From Marixanthomonas spongiae (GTDB taxonomy: Bacteria > Bacteroidota > Bacteroidia > Flavobacteriales > Flavobacteriaceae): a DNA stretch of 64,000 bases. The translations under genes and the position numbers were made by a program. The stretch is taken from positions 186,001 to 250,000 of the forward strand of contig NZ_QEHR01000005.1 of NCBI RefSeq assembly GCF_003095375.1. Direction: 5' to 3'. How positions within the stretch are numbered: position 1 is the stretch's first letter; every line of letters begins with the position of its first letter. Shown piece after piece: positions 1 through 8,494 of the stretch. The notes under the pieces are model-generated. The model ran no database searches and was not told where the DNA came from. It saw nothing but the letters and a program-made list of their open reading frames with translations.

Positions 1-28
1 CGTGCATATACTTGAAAATATTTAAAAT

Positions 29-1537
29 ATGAGAGAAGCCATTCGTTTTACTGGAATCGTACTTTTTATTATTGCCGGCATCGTGCTTACGGCTATTTGG
101 CCCGCTTACGGGTTCTCCATATTGGCTGTTTTGATTTTTGCATTGGGGATGTACGATTTGTTTCAGAAAAAAAACACCGTATTGCGAAACTTTCCTGTAA
201 TAGGCCATATGCGGTTTTTACTGAAAATGATCGGCCCGGAGCTCCATCAATATTTTGTGGAATCTGGCACTGATGGCAAGCCCATAGACCAAAACCATAG
301 ACAATATATTTATGAACGGGCCAAACTGGAAAATGAAACCCATCCCTTTGGTACTGAGCTGGACGTGGAAGAAGAGAATTTTAAATGGATGCAGCACAGT
401 ATCTACCCTTCAAAAACATTGGAAAATCCGCCACGGGTTATGGTTGGTGGTCCTCAATGTACGCAACCCTATTCGGCGAGTTTGTTTAATATTTCGGCCA
501 TGAGTTTTGGTGCCCTCAGTAAGAATGCGGTAAAGGCCCTTAATTTAGGTGCGAAGGCAGGCAATTTTTTTCACGATACGGGTGAAGGGGGCATATCAGA
601 GTATCACTTGCAAGGTGGCGACCTGGTTTATGAAGTGGGTACTGGTTATTTTGGCTGCCGAACGGAGGACGGTAATTTTTCTCCGGAAAAGTTCACGGAA
701 AAAGCTGCGATGCCAACGGTGAAAATGATAGAAATTAAAATCTCCCAAGGGGCAAAACCGGGACACGGAGGCGTATTGCCAGCTGTTAAAAACAATGAGG
801 AAATCGCTAAAATACGTGGCATTGAGCCGCATACCAAAGTATTGTCGCCTCCCGGGCATTCGGCATTCAACGATGCAAAAGGCCTCTTGGAATTCGTGCA
901 GCAAATGCGCGAACTCTCCAACGGGAAACCTATAGGCTTTAAACTGTGCATTGGCAGTAAAGAAGAATTTATAACCATCTGTAAACAAATGGTACAAACA
1001 GGAATAAAACCGGACTTCATCACTGTAGATGGGGCAGAGGGGGGCACCGGTGCTGCGCCCATAGACTTTTCAAATTACGTGGGCATGCCGTGGGAACGGG
1101 CACTGCTGTTTGTGGTGGACGTATTGAATGGTTATGATTTAAAGAAAGACATCAAAGTATTTACGGCTACAAAAATTTTTACTGCTTTCGATATTTTTAA
1201 AGCGCTTTGCATTGGAGCCGATCTCTGTAACTCGGCGCGTGGGATGATGCTGGCCTTGGGCTGCATCCAGGCACTTAAATGCGACACCAACAAATGCCCT
1301 ACGGGCGTTACCACCAACGATCCTCGATTAATGAGAGGTTTAGTGGTTGCCGACAAGTGGAAACGGGTGCGCAACTACCACCACGAGATATTAAAAGACT
1401 TTACTGAACTGTTTGCCGCAGCCGGCTGTACCGATTTGGAACAGCTTGACAGGAAACTGATCTTTAAGAAGTTGGAAGGGGAGATAAAATCATACGAAGA
1501 GTTGTACCCTTCGGTAAAAGTAGGCGCTTATTTGTAA
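29..1537 (+). CDS. FMN-binding glutamate synthase family protein, membrane-anchored
   Basis: 502 residues. Two hydrophobic stretches at about residues 7-40 suggest an N-terminal membrane hairpin with the catalytic part in the cytoplasm. The rest matches the central FMN/2-oxoglutarate domain of glutamate synthase (GltB domain 2). Visible motifs are KPGHGG near residue 242, GGTGAAP near 337, and the cysteine cluster CDTNKCPTG near 417-425, which in GltB helps bind a 3Fe-4S centre. The glutaminase and GXGXG domains of full GltB are absent, so ammonia production from glutamine is not expected. Stand-alone proteins of this family are common in bacteria but their reaction is unproven. Only 28 bases lie upstream, so the promoter is outside the window or very short. 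The family assignment is secure; the substrate is unknown. Confidence 0.9.
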   Translation: MREAIRFTGIVLFIIAGIVLTAIWPAYGFSILAVLIFALGMYDLFQKKNTVLRNFPVIGHMRFLLKMIGPELHQYFVESGTDGKPIDQNHRQYIYERAKLENETHPFGTELDVEEENFKWMQHSIYPSKTLENPPRVMVGGPQCTQPYSASLFNISAMSFGALSKNAVKALNLGAKAGNFFHDTGEGGISEYHLQGGDLVYEVGTGYFGCRTEDGNFSPEKFTEKAAMPTVKMIEIKISQGAKPGHGGVLPAVKNNEEIAKIRGIEPHTKVLSPPGHSAFNDAKGLLEFVQQMRELSNGKPIGFKLCIGSKEEFITICKQMVQTGIKPDFITVDGAEGGTGAAPIDFSNYVGMPWERALLFVVDVLNGYDLKKDIKVFTATKIFTAFDIFKALCIGADLCNSARGMMLALGCIQALKCDTNKCPTGVTTNDPRLMRGLVVADKWKRVRNYHHEILKDFTELFAAAGCTDLEQLDRKLIFKKLEGEIKSYEELYPSVKVGAYL

Positions 1538-1587
1538 TTGTAATGCTAAACGAGTGCTTTCACGAAATAAGTAAGGTTCCAAAAATA

Positions 1588-1626
1588 CAAAACAGGCCGT
1601 GAATATAATCCCACGACCTGTTTTTT
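1588..1626. terminator. Bidirectional intrinsic terminator
   Basis: An imperfect stem (AACAGGCCGTG pairing with CACGACCTGTT, one G-T/C-T difference) with A-tract before and T-tract after. It lies between two convergent genes and can serve both. Confidence 0.7.
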
Positions 1627-1650
1627 CACTAAATTAATAAATATGGAGTG

Positions 1651-2085
1651 TTACTCTTTCATAGCAATATCACTGTCCATTTTAGCGACGTACGAATAAA
1701 ATTCTTGCATTTTGGCCATTGCTTTTTCTTGACCACCTGTAAGTTTGCTCAACTCTCCCATCCACTTTACGTCCTCTTCGGTCATTTTATAATTCAGGGT
1801 TTCAATGCCTTTTTCCATTGGGAAAATAACGAGCATATCATACTCGCCCGAAGCTAAATCGTACGAAGTAGGTGCAGCTCCACCAGAATTTTGGCCCGCT
1901 TTCATAAAATAATCGTTAATAATGCTCTTTGCCTTGTCTTTCATCATGGGTTTAAACTTCACATACGCAATGCGTACCCATTCAGGGTTCTCGTGTTTCT
2001 TTGCTTTCATTTCTTGTGCCCATAGGCCACTGCTGTAACACAACAGTACCGCTATGGTACACAAGAGTGCGTTTACTTTTTTCAT
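1651..2085 (-). CDS. Small secreted protein of unknown function
   Basis: 144 residues. An N-terminal signal peptide (MKKVNALLC..., hydrophobic to about residue 20, likely cleaved after GLWAQ) predicts export to the periplasm or outside. The mature part is alpha/beta with many Met and Lys residues (EWVRIAYVKFKPMMKDKA, EYDMLVIFPMEKGIETL). The strand-helix-strand pattern is reminiscent of dimeric alpha-beta barrel (NIPSNAP/antibiotic monooxygenase-like) folds, but I see no diagnostic motif and do not assign one. The gene stands alone: a terminator follows it and a 334-base gap lies upstream. The start is the ATG directly before the signal peptide. Confidence 0.75.
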   Translation of the reverse strand: MKKVNALLCTIAVLLCYSSGLWAQEMKAKKHENPEWVRIAYVKFKPMMKDKAKSIINDYFMKAGQNSGGAAPTSYDLASGEYDMLVIFPMEKGIETLNYKMTEEDVKWMGELSKLTGGQEKAMAKMQEFYSYVAKMDSDIAMKE

Positions 2086-2419
2086 ACCTTTTATATTTAA
2101 TTATTACTTGAGTTACATATCTTCAGCATTAATGGCATTGATATTTTATGGGTGCGCTCAAGAGGTATTGGGACACTAAGTAAAAAAAAGGGGATTGGTC
2201 TGTGATTTGAATTGGACTAAAAGTAAAAAAATAATACGATATTTTATTTTTGAAGCTGCAAATATTTTCCTACATGTTGCTGTAAGTAAGTTTTTTCGTA
2301 TAATTGTGGTGCTGCTCAGTTTTTTCAAGTTAATTGCAATGCCAACAATATATTTTTGGTAAAACCTGTTAATTTATGTTATTTTTGAGTGCTTTTGCTT
2401 TTTAAAAACCTCCTCAATT
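2086..2419. other. 334-bp AT-rich intergenic region between divergent genes
   Basis: Holds the upstream regions of two divergent genes. A plus-strand promoter-like element is listed separately. I found no tRNA, no convincing small ORF and no hairpin with a T-tract here. Confidence 0.6.
2356..2387 (+). promoter_or_regulatory. Predicted promoter of the ICMT-like gene
   Basis: TTG at 2356-2358 and TATTTTTG at 2380-2387, spacer 21. This fits the Bacteroidetes -33 TTG / -7 TAnnTTTG pattern, with an expected start near 2394, about 25 bases before the predicted TTG start codon. Confidence 0.45.
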
Positions 2420-2866
2420 TTGAAAAAAGAAGTATTGTTTTTAATCATTCAGTTTATACTTTTCTCTTGCTATTTTATTGACATTCATATACTATCCTAT
2501 TCTTTTGCCCCATGGGTGAATTATACCTTACTTTCATTGGTAGGCTTGGGTTTTGTGGTCATCTTCTTGGGGATATTGAACCTCAATGACGATTTAAGCG
2601 GGATACATTCCAAAAAAGGCAGCCGTATGACCTTTAATGGCATCTATCAATATGTGCGTCACCCTATCTATTCGGGTATTTTGTTGAGTATGTTGGCCTA
2701 TGCACTATTTACCGCTTCGGTATTAAAAGTTGTTTTAACGGTTATTATGGCAGTGGTTTTTTATTATAAATCGGACAGTGAAGAAAGCTGGATGGTTGAA
2801 AAATATGAGCAGTATCGGGTCTATAAAAAAAAGACGGGGCGTTTTTTTCCAAAACTCAGGAAATAA
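2420..2866 (+). CDS. Isoprenylcysteine carboxyl methyltransferase (ICMT)-like membrane protein
   Basis: 148 residues with about four hydrophobic segments. The conserved C-terminal signature of the ICMT/phospholipid methyltransferase superfamily is visible: GIYQYVRHPIYSGILL around residues 74-89 (the RHPxYxG motif that binds S-adenosylmethionine) and a later EESWMVEKYEQYRVYKK segment with the family's E...Y..Y pattern. These enzymes methylate small molecules or lipids at the membrane; bacterial substrates are mostly unknown and no prenylated protein need be involved. The start used is TTG at 2420; there is no ATG between it and the first membrane segment. The gene appears to be monocistronic, with a separate promoter region before trxB. 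Confidence 0.75.
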   Translation: MKKEVLFLIIQFILFSCYFIDIHILSYSFAPWVNYTLLSLVGLGFVVIFLGILNLNDDLSGIHSKKGSRMTFNGIYQYVRHPIYSGILLSMLAYALFTASVLKVVLTVIMAVVFYYKSDSEESWMVEKYEQYRVYKKKTGRFFPKLRK

Positions 2867-2994
2867 ACGTTTCCGATAAAGAAATAACGTTTATTAATAA
2901 CTTTCTTTGTAAGGTTCTATTTAAAGTTGGTATTTTTACATTTTGAAATGAACACCGCCCAGTTTCTCGGGCGATGAACTTGAACAACTCTATT

Positions 2995-3963
2995 ATGGCA
3001 GATACTATTGAAAGAATAAAATGCTTGATCATTGGCTCTGGTCCAGCAGGATACACGGCAGCTATTTATGCATCAAGGGCAGATTTAAAACCTGTGATGT
3101 ACACCGGTATGGAACCCGGGGGGCAATTGACCACCACTACCGAAGTTGATAATTTTCCCGGTTACCCCGATGGGGTGGACGGCCCTACCATGATGGTGCA
3201 CTTGCAAAAACAGGCCGAACGTTTTGGAACCGAAGTGCGTATGGGAATGGTCACGGCCGTGGATTTTAGCGATCAAGTAGGCGGTATCCATAAAGTAACC
3301 GTGGACAACAGCAAACAGCTGGAAGCCGAAACGGTTATCATATCAACAGGTGCAACGGCAAAATATTTAGGATTGCCAAGCGAACAAAAATTACGTGGTG
3401 GCGGGGTTTCGGCCTGTGCCGTGTGCGATGGATTTTTCTACAAAGGTCAAGATGTTGCCATAGTAGGCGGGGGCGATACCGCTGCTGAAGAAGCAACCTA
3501 TCTTGCCAATATCTGTACCAAAGTAACTATGCTAGTGCGTAAGGATTATATGAAAGCTTCCAAAGCCATGCAACACCGCGTAACCAACACCAAGAACATT
3601 GATCTTCGCTATAACACCGAAGTGGATGAAGTGCTGGGCGATCAAGTTGTTGAAGGCCTGCGAATGGTAAACAACCAAACGGGCGAAAAAGAAGAAATAA
3701 AAATTACGGGATTGTTCATAGCTATTGGTCACAAGCCTAACACCGAAATATTTAAAGGGCAGTTAGATATGGACGACACCGGTTACGTTATAACCAAAGG
3801 GAAAAGTACCAAAACCAACAAACCCGGTGTTTTTGCCAGTGGCGATGTGCAGGATAAAGAATACCGTCAAGCTGTTACAGCCGCAGGAACCGGTTGTATG
3901 GCCGCTTTAGACGCCGAACGGTATTTACAGACCGTCGAAACCGAAGAAACGGTAGAGGCGTAG
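2995..3963 (+). CDS. trxB: Thioredoxin-disulfide reductase
   Basis: About 322 residues from the ATG at 2995; an in-frame ATG at 2974 would add seven residues that do not belong to the conserved domain. The enzyme reduces thioredoxin with NADPH through FAD and a redox disulfide. Visible are the FAD-binding IIGSGPAGYTAAIYASRA at the N-terminus, the GGQL/TTTTEVDNFPG segment, the active-site CAVCDG (CxxC), the NADPH-binding VGGGDTAAEEA and the C-terminal FASGDVQD motif. Order, length and motifs are those of the low-molecular-weight bacterial TrxB. A terminator follows directly. High certainty. Confidence 0.97.
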   Translation: MADTIERIKCLIIGSGPAGYTAAIYASRADLKPVMYTGMEPGGQLTTTTEVDNFPGYPDGVDGPTMMVHLQKQAERFGTEVRMGMVTAVDFSDQVGGIHKVTVDNSKQLEAETVIISTGATAKYLGLPSEQKLRGGGVSACAVCDGFFYKGQDVAIVGGGDTAAEEATYLANICTKVTMLVRKDYMKASKAMQHRVTNTKNIDLRYNTEVDEVLGDQVVEGLRMVNNQTGEKEEIKITGLFIAIGHKPNTEIFKGQLDMDDTGYVITKGKSTKTNKPGVFASGDVQDKEYRQAVTAAGTGCMAALDAERYLQTVETEETVEA

Positions 3964-3987
3964 TAAAAAAAGAACTATATTCATTAG

Positions 3988-4022
3988 ACGTCCCGAAGTA
4001 TATTGCCTCGGGACTTTTTTTT
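3988..4022 (+). terminator. Intrinsic terminator of trxB
   Basis: Stem GTCCCGA / TCGGGAC (3990-3996 with 4008-4014) followed by a run of eight or more T. Confidence 0.8.
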
Positions 4023-4051
4023 AGTCATCTCGACGACAGGAGAGATCACAT
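4023..4051. repeat. Fragment resembling a dispersed flavobacterial intergenic repeat
   Basis: The segment GTCATCTCGACGACAGGAGA plus GATCACAT resembles the short 'GTCATTCCGACG..GGAG.AATC' type repeat I know from flavobacterial intergenic DNA. Only one clear copy is in this window, so its dispersed nature rests on recall, not on what is seen here. The rest of the 3964-4176 gap shows nothing else I can name. Confidence 0.3.
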
Positions 4052-4176
4052 CCTACTAATTGCGTATTCCTCTTTTTAGGAGAAAATAAGGCTATATCTT
4101 TAAAGAAGCCCTGTTTCTTAATTCTTGCAGTGAAGCCGTCTTGCTTCTATCTTTGGCGGTATCTTTAAACCATAGT

Positions 4177-4638
4177 TTACTTTTTTACCTTCACCGTCCA
4201 CTCAAACTCAAAGGTGGAAACAACATTCCCAGCTTTATCAACACCTTGAGATTTCATCCAGACAGTCTGACCTTCTCCGGTTTTTATAGCTTCTTGAATG
4301 GCTTCTTTTACTTTAATTCCATCTTCGCAGGTAAACGTGATCCTTCCCTTTGCTTTTTTTGAAAATGAAGCCTTGTTATTGGCAACCAGCATAGAAATAT
4401 TTTCATTACTTTCTTTAATGGTCGCCATGACCATAGCGCCAGTACTTAACTCGGCAGCCATACCCTGTACCGCCCAGAACATCGATTTAAACGGATTTTG
4501 ATTGATCCACCGGTGTTTTACCGAAGTGACACAGCTATTGGCGTCAATACGCATTACCCGGACCCCCGTAAGCCAAGCGGAAGGCAATTTAAAAAATAAA
4601 AAAGTATTGATTTTTGAAGGGCTAAGTGCCATAGGCAT
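4177..4638 (-). CDS. DUF4442 / hotdog-fold thioesterase-like protein
   Basis: 153 residues, no signal peptide, cytoplasmic. The pattern 'KHRWINQNPFKSMFWAVQGMAAELSTGAMVMATI' followed by a basic strand segment and a GxTVWMKSQGVDKAGNVVSTFEFEW end matches the DUF4442 family, which has the hotdog fold of acyl-CoA thioesterases. No activity has been demonstrated for the family members I know, so an acyl-thioester substrate is an inference from fold. An alternative start two codons downstream (MALSPSK) is equally possible. It is divergent from the DUF4870 operon that starts about 120 bases away. Confidence 0.7.
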   Translation of the reverse strand: MPMALSPSKINTFLFFKLPSAWLTGVRVMRIDANSCVTSVKHRWINQNPFKSMFWAVQGMAAELSTGAMVMATIKESNENISMLVANNKASFSKKAKGRITFTCEDGIKVKEAIQEAIKTGEGQTVWMKSQGVDKAGNVVSTFEFEWTVKVKK

Positions 4639-4759
4639 TGGTTTTATAGCGAAGATACTCCAAAAAAGACGAACCTGCTAATTCTTAAATAAATGTTAAA
4701 TTTTAGTACTATGCGTAACATAATACCTTTTTTTGTACTTATCTTTGTATAAGAACTTA

Positions 4760-5302
4760 ATGACAATGGCAACAATTTTGACAAACCTTTCTGAAAAAGA
4801 AGCTGAAAACCAAAAGAATATCGCAGCGGGAATCCATTTAAGCACTTTTTTAAAGTACTTGTTCCCGTTCGCCAATTTTATAGCTCCATTGATTATTTGG
4901 ACCATTCACAAAGAAAAACCATTTGTGGATACCCATGGAAAACAAGCCCTAAATTTTCAGTTGAGCATTTTATTGTATTCCATCGGGATAGGGTTGGTGT
5001 GCCTTCCGTTCTTTGTCATATTTGCGGCAGATTTCATTTCGCTTATGGAGGCGATGGAAGATACGGTCGGCAATCCGGGTTTTGCCGAAATAAGAAATCT
5101 TTCAGGATACATTCTTTTATTCGGAATTGCAGGGTTGTTGTTATTTGGGCTTTTCGTATTGGAATTGTATGCCGTGATCACCGCAACCATGCACGCGGCT
5201 AAAGGGAAAATGTACAACTATCCCTTATGTATCTCTTTTTTAAAACCAACTTCTGAAATTGCTTCAGAAAAAAACAACCAACCGCATGAGCACACTAGTT
5301 AA
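4760..5302 (+). CDS. DUF4870 domain membrane protein
   Basis: About 180 residues from the ATG at 4760 (MTMATILTN); the upstream in-frame ATG at 4733 overlaps a TATCTTTG promoter-like element (4740-4747) and is less likely. Three to four transmembrane segments, with the family signature 'STFLKYLFPFANFIAPLIIWTIHKEKPFVDTHGKQALNFQLS' (conserved P...W...K..FVD.HG..A.NFQ) at residues 30-70. DUF4870 proteins are small Tic20-like membrane proteins of unknown function. This is the first gene of a tightly packed operon running to 8357: small ORF, PadR regulator, PspC protein and head-GIN lipoprotein, a set often found together in Flavobacteriia. Confidence 0.85.
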   Translation: MTMATILTNLSEKEAENQKNIAAGIHLSTFLKYLFPFANFIAPLIIWTIHKEKPFVDTHGKQALNFQLSILLYSIGIGLVCLPFFVIFAADFISLMEAMEDTVGNPGFAEIRNLSGYILLFGIAGLLLFGLFVLELYAVITATMHAAKGKMYNYPLCISFLKPTSEIASEKNNQPHEHTS

Positions 5303-5456
5303 CATCGTATTGGCAGCAATTTTAAGTTTTTTGGGTGCCGAAGTGCGCAAAGAAAAAAATGAAACCGCTATGAATACAACGATACAATGCCAGCAGGCCG
5401 TTAAAAGCAACAAAGCGGCATTGTTCACTAAAAACGAAACGATTAATTGTAAATAG
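5286..5456 (+). CDS. Small protein (56 aa) inside the DUF4870-PadR operon
   Basis: Starts at the ATG at 5286, overlapping the 3' end of the DUF4870 gene by 17 bases, and stops five bases before the PadR gene. Residues 2-18 (STLVNIVLAAILSFLGA) are hydrophobic, possibly one membrane segment; the rest is polar with two cysteines (IQC, NCK). I recognise no family. The position, filling the otherwise empty space between two co-directional genes with overlaps typical of translational coupling, is the main argument that it is real. It could instead be a chance ORF in a 160-base spacer. Confidence 0.5.
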   Translation: MSTLVNIVLAAILSFLGAEVRKEKNETAMNTTIQCQQAVKSNKAALFTKNETINCK

Positions 5457-5461
5457 GACCG

Positions 5462-5800
5462 ATGAAAATTGAAAACACAAAAGCGCAAATGCGCAAAGGG
5501 GTCTTGGAGTATTGCATCCTTTCCGTTTTAAAGGACGGGGAGGCGTACACTTCCGATATTTTGGAAACCCTAAAGGACGCAAAAATGCTCGTGGTAGAAG
5601 GAACCATTTATCCTTTGCTTACACGGCTTAAAAACGCAGGGCTTCTTTCCTACCGCTGGGAAGAATCAACAAGCGGCCCACCCCGGAAATATTACGAACT
5701 GACCGAAACCGGACAGTTGTTCCTAAACGAATTGAACACCACCTGGAGCGAACTGCAACAGGCGGTAAACCGAGTAACCAGCGAAAACACCAAGAAATGA
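5462..5800 (+). CDS. PadR family transcriptional regulator
   Basis: 112 residues. The winged helix-turn-helix of PadR is clear: MRKGVLEYCILSVLKDGEAYTSDILETL at the N-terminus, VVEGTIYPLLTRLKNAGLLSYRWEES in the recognition helix and wing, then GPPRKYYELTETGQ and a short C-terminal helix typical of the PadR-s2 subgroup. It acts in the cytoplasm, probably repressing its own operon, as is usual for PadR genes placed next to PspC-type membrane stress proteins. Its stop overlaps the next start in ATGA, which implies translational coupling with the PspC gene. The inducing signal is unknown. Confidence 0.92.
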   Translation: MKIENTKAQMRKGVLEYCILSVLKDGEAYTSDILETLKDAKMLVVEGTIYPLLTRLKNAGLLSYRWEESTSGPPRKYYELTETGQLFLNELNTTWSELQQAVNRVTSENTKK

Positions 5801-7599
5801 AAAAGACAGTAAACATAAATTTGGCAGGAACCTTTTTCCATATAGATGAAGATGCCTTCGGAAAACTTTCCCGATACCTCGATGCCATAAAAAAATCACT
5901 CACCGGCCCGGATGGCAGCGACGAGATCATGCGCGACATAGAGGCCCGTATCGCAGAGCTTTTTTCTGAAAAAATTGAAACCCAATCCCAAGTCATTTCT
6001 TTAAAAGAACTGGACGAGGTTATTGCCGTGATGGGACAACCGGAAGATTATCAAGTGGACGAAGAACTGTTCGACGATGTGCCACCAGCACAGAAAGCCC
6101 AAACCCGAAGCAGGTCTAAGAGACAGCAGCTGTTTCGTGACATAGACAATAAATTCATTTCTGGGGTTTCCTCCGGCCTTGGCCATTATTTAGGCGTAGA
6201 TGCCATCTGGATTCGCCTCTTGTGGATTATCTTGACCCTCCTTTCGCAAGGAGTGTTCATTGTGGTTTATATTATTTTCTGGATTTTGGTGCCGGCAGCG
6301 GTAACCACCTCCGATAAACTGAAAATGACGGGCGAACCGGTCAATATTTCAAATATAGAACGGAAGTTCAAAGAAGGGTATGATACCGTTGCCGATAAAG
6401 TTAAAAATGCCGATTATCAAAAATATGGTAGTAAGGTTAAACAAGGTACTTCAGGATTTTTCGACACCGTGGGAAAGATCATTGTGGCCATTTTCACCTT
6501 TTTTGTGAAACTTTTTGGGCTTTTTTTAATCGTTATTTCATTGAGCGCCTTGGTAGGACTTATCGTTAGCCTGTTCACTTTGGGTACGGTCGGCCTTTGG
6601 GGCACTGGCGAGTTAATGGAGTACATCACTATGTTCGATACCACCGGCACCCCCATCTGGATCATTTCGGTATTGACCTTATTTGCGGTGGGCATTCCAT
6701 TTTTTGTACTTTTTATACTAGGCCTGAAACTGTTGATAAACAATCTAAAGTCCATCGGTACACCGGCAAAGATCACCTTGGTGGTGGTATGGTTTGTATC
6801 TTTGATAATACTGGGTATTTTGGGCATTCGCCAAGCCACACAACAAGCCTATGATGGTGAAGAAATTACCGAAACCACCATTCCGGTACAAAAAGGGGAC
6901 ACCTTACAATTGCAAATGCGTGCCGATAAGCAATATGAATACGAAGTGCACCGTCACGGAGGCCTGGAGCTTAAATACAATGAAGCAGACGAACGTATTA
7001 TTTATACCAATGACATAAGGTTGATCGTTCGTTCCACAAAAGATTCCGTAGGGAAGTTATTGATCGAGCGCAAGGCTGAAGGAAAGAGCTTCCTCGATGC
7101 TAAAAAGCATGCCCGGGCCATTGATTATAACTATTCTTTTGAGAACAATACCTTGCTGTTAGATGGGTTTTTAACCACTGGAACAGAAAACAAGTTTCAC
7201 GATCAAGAAGTGGAGGTGACCCTCTATTTGCCAGAAGGCAGCGTGCTGGTGGCCGATAAAAACACCTATTCCTTTCACCGCAACGATTCCCGGTACGAAG
7301 ATATACTGGAAAACGGGGACGAAGGCAAAAAGCTGTTGATACTCCGCGACGCCACACAGTGCTTGGATTGTGAGGATGAAATGGAAACCTTGGAAGGGGA
7401 TGCCTCTGAAACTTCTTTGGAAACAGATACTTTAGACGATACCTCTAAAAGCGATGCCGAAGTAACCCTCGAGCAAACAAGTTCAAAAAACTGGAAACAA
7501 GATGTAAATGAACGCTTTAAGCAAGGTGAAACCAATTCAAAAACCATTCAAGAGAAAGGGGATGCCGTTGAAACAGATTCGGTGATTTCCGATCAATAA
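5797..7599 (+). CDS. PspC domain-containing membrane protein
   Basis: 600 residues. Order: an N-terminal cytoplasmic region (residues 1-100, MKKTVNINLAGTFFHIDEDA..., helical, with GSDEIMRDIEARIAELF); a PspC domain at about 108-170 (LFRDIDNKFISGVSSGLGHYL followed by membrane segments ending in PAAVT); three more hydrophobic segments at about 225-345; then a long soluble C-terminal region rich in beta strands and acidic, Thr/Ser-rich tail (about 355-600). PspC relatives sense or stabilise the envelope during stress. The preceding PadR gene and the following head-GIN lipoprotein are its likely regulator and partner. Long versions of this kind are typical of Bacteroidetes; the C-terminal domain function is not known to me. 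Confidence 0.88.
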   Translation: MKKTVNINLAGTFFHIDEDAFGKLSRYLDAIKKSLTGPDGSDEIMRDIEARIAELFSEKIETQSQVISLKELDEVIAVMGQPEDYQVDEELFDDVPPAQKAQTRSRSKRQQLFRDIDNKFISGVSSGLGHYLGVDAIWIRLLWIILTLLSQGVFIVVYIIFWILVPAAVTTSDKLKMTGEPVNISNIERKFKEGYDTVADKVKNADYQKYGSKVKQGTSGFFDTVGKIIVAIFTFFVKLFGLFLIVISLSALVGLIVSLFTLGTVGLWGTGELMEYITMFDTTGTPIWIISVLTLFAVGIPFFVLFILGLKLLINNLKSIGTPAKITLVVVWFVSLIILGILGIRQATQQAYDGEEITETTIPVQKGDTLQLQMRADKQYEYEVHRHGGLELKYNEADERIIYTNDIRLIVRSTKDSVGKLLIERKAEGKSFLDAKKHARAIDYNYSFENNTLLLDGFLTTGTENKFHDQEVEVTLYLPEGSVLVADKNTYSFHRNDSRYEDILENGDEGKKLLILRDATQCLDCEDEMETLEGDASETSLETDTLDDTSKSDAEVTLEQTSSKNWKQDVNERFKQGETNSKTIQEKGDAVETDSVISDQ

Positions 7600-7625
7600 A
7601 CAAACAACAAGAACCGATAAAACCA

Positions 7626-8357
7626 ATGATTATGAAACCAATCCATGCAATTCTATTAGTATTGATAGCAGGTGTAAGCACTGCATGTCAATTTGACATC
7701 AACCTTGGCCAGACCAACGGTAACGGAAACGTAGTAACCGAAGAACGCCCTGCTTCAGAGCCATTCAATGCGGTTCGCGGTAGCGCGGGCTTAGATGTAT
7801 TTTTAACACAGGGCGACGAGCAAAAAATAGTGGTGGAAGCCGATGAAAACCTGGTCGATATTATTGAAACCGAAATAATCGATGGCAAGCTAAAAATTAA
7901 GACCAAAGAAAACATTGGTCGTTCTAAAGCGAAAAAAGTATATGTAACTTATACTGAATTAAACACCATTGAAGCCAGCAGCGGAGCCGATGTCATAGGA
8001 AATTCGGTAGTGGAAAGTGAGCAACTAACCTTGGATTGCAGCAGTGGTGCCGATTTGGAAGTGGAAGTCTTTTCAAAATATCTAATTGCCGAAACCAGTA
8101 GCGGGGCCGATTTAAAAGTGTCGGGCAAAGCCACAAACTTGGACGCTTCAGCTTCCAGCGGAAGTGATTTAAACGCCAAAGACCTGTTGGTAATCAATTG
8201 CACGGCCGATGTTTCCAGCGGTGCCGATATTACGGTAAACGTAAAAGAAAAATTGGTTTCCGAAACCTCCAGTGGTGGCGATGTGCATTACTACGGCAAT
8301 CCGGGCAATGTTTCACAAAACGAAAGCAAATCTGGCGGCGGAACGCATAAGATGTAG
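7626..8357 (+). CDS. Head GIN domain (DUF2807) lipoprotein
   Basis: 243 residues. A lipoprotein signal (LLVLIAGVSTAC, lipobox STAC) anchors it to an envelope membrane. The mature part is a right-handed beta-helix-like DUF2807 head GIN domain, seen as repeated SSGAD/SSGSD/SSGGD turns at about residues 119-220 (ASSGADVIG, CSSGADLEV, TSSGADLKV, ASSGSDLNA, VSSGADITV). Family names such as 'putative auto-transporter adhesin' are historical; the role is unknown. It is the last gene of the DUF4870-PadR-PspC operon and is followed by a terminator. An alternative start two codons in (MKPIH) is possible. Confidence 0.88.
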   Translation: MIMKPIHAILLVLIAGVSTACQFDINLGQTNGNGNVVTEERPASEPFNAVRGSAGLDVFLTQGDEQKIVVEADENLVDIIETEIIDGKLKIKTKENIGRSKAKKVYVTYTELNTIEASSGADVIGNSVVESEQLTLDCSSGADLEVEVFSKYLIAETSSGADLKVSGKATNLDASASSGSDLNAKDLLVINCTADVSSGADITVNVKEKLVSETSSGGDVHYYGNPGNVSQNESKSGGGTHKM

Positions 8358-8385
8358 TTGAAATCCCTATTAACCTACCAAAATG

Positions 8386-8418
8386 CAAAAACCGAAGACA
8401 ATTCAGCTTCGGTTTTTG
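8386..8418 (+). terminator. Intrinsic terminator of the PspC operon
   Basis: AAAAACCGAAG / CTTCGGTTTTT stem with an 11-base loop and T-tract; close to the end of the head-GIN gene. Confidence 0.8.
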
Positions 8419-8494
8419 TTGTTTCAGTAGTTTTTATTTCAAGCTTCCAACCTTTAATTGTTATTTTAGTAGCGTAAAATTTGATTTATTGAAT

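Noticed and set aside
596-1374. Long minus-strand open frames inside the glutamate-synthase-like gene.
   Set aside because: Antisense shadows of a well-supported conserved gene; no protein-like features.
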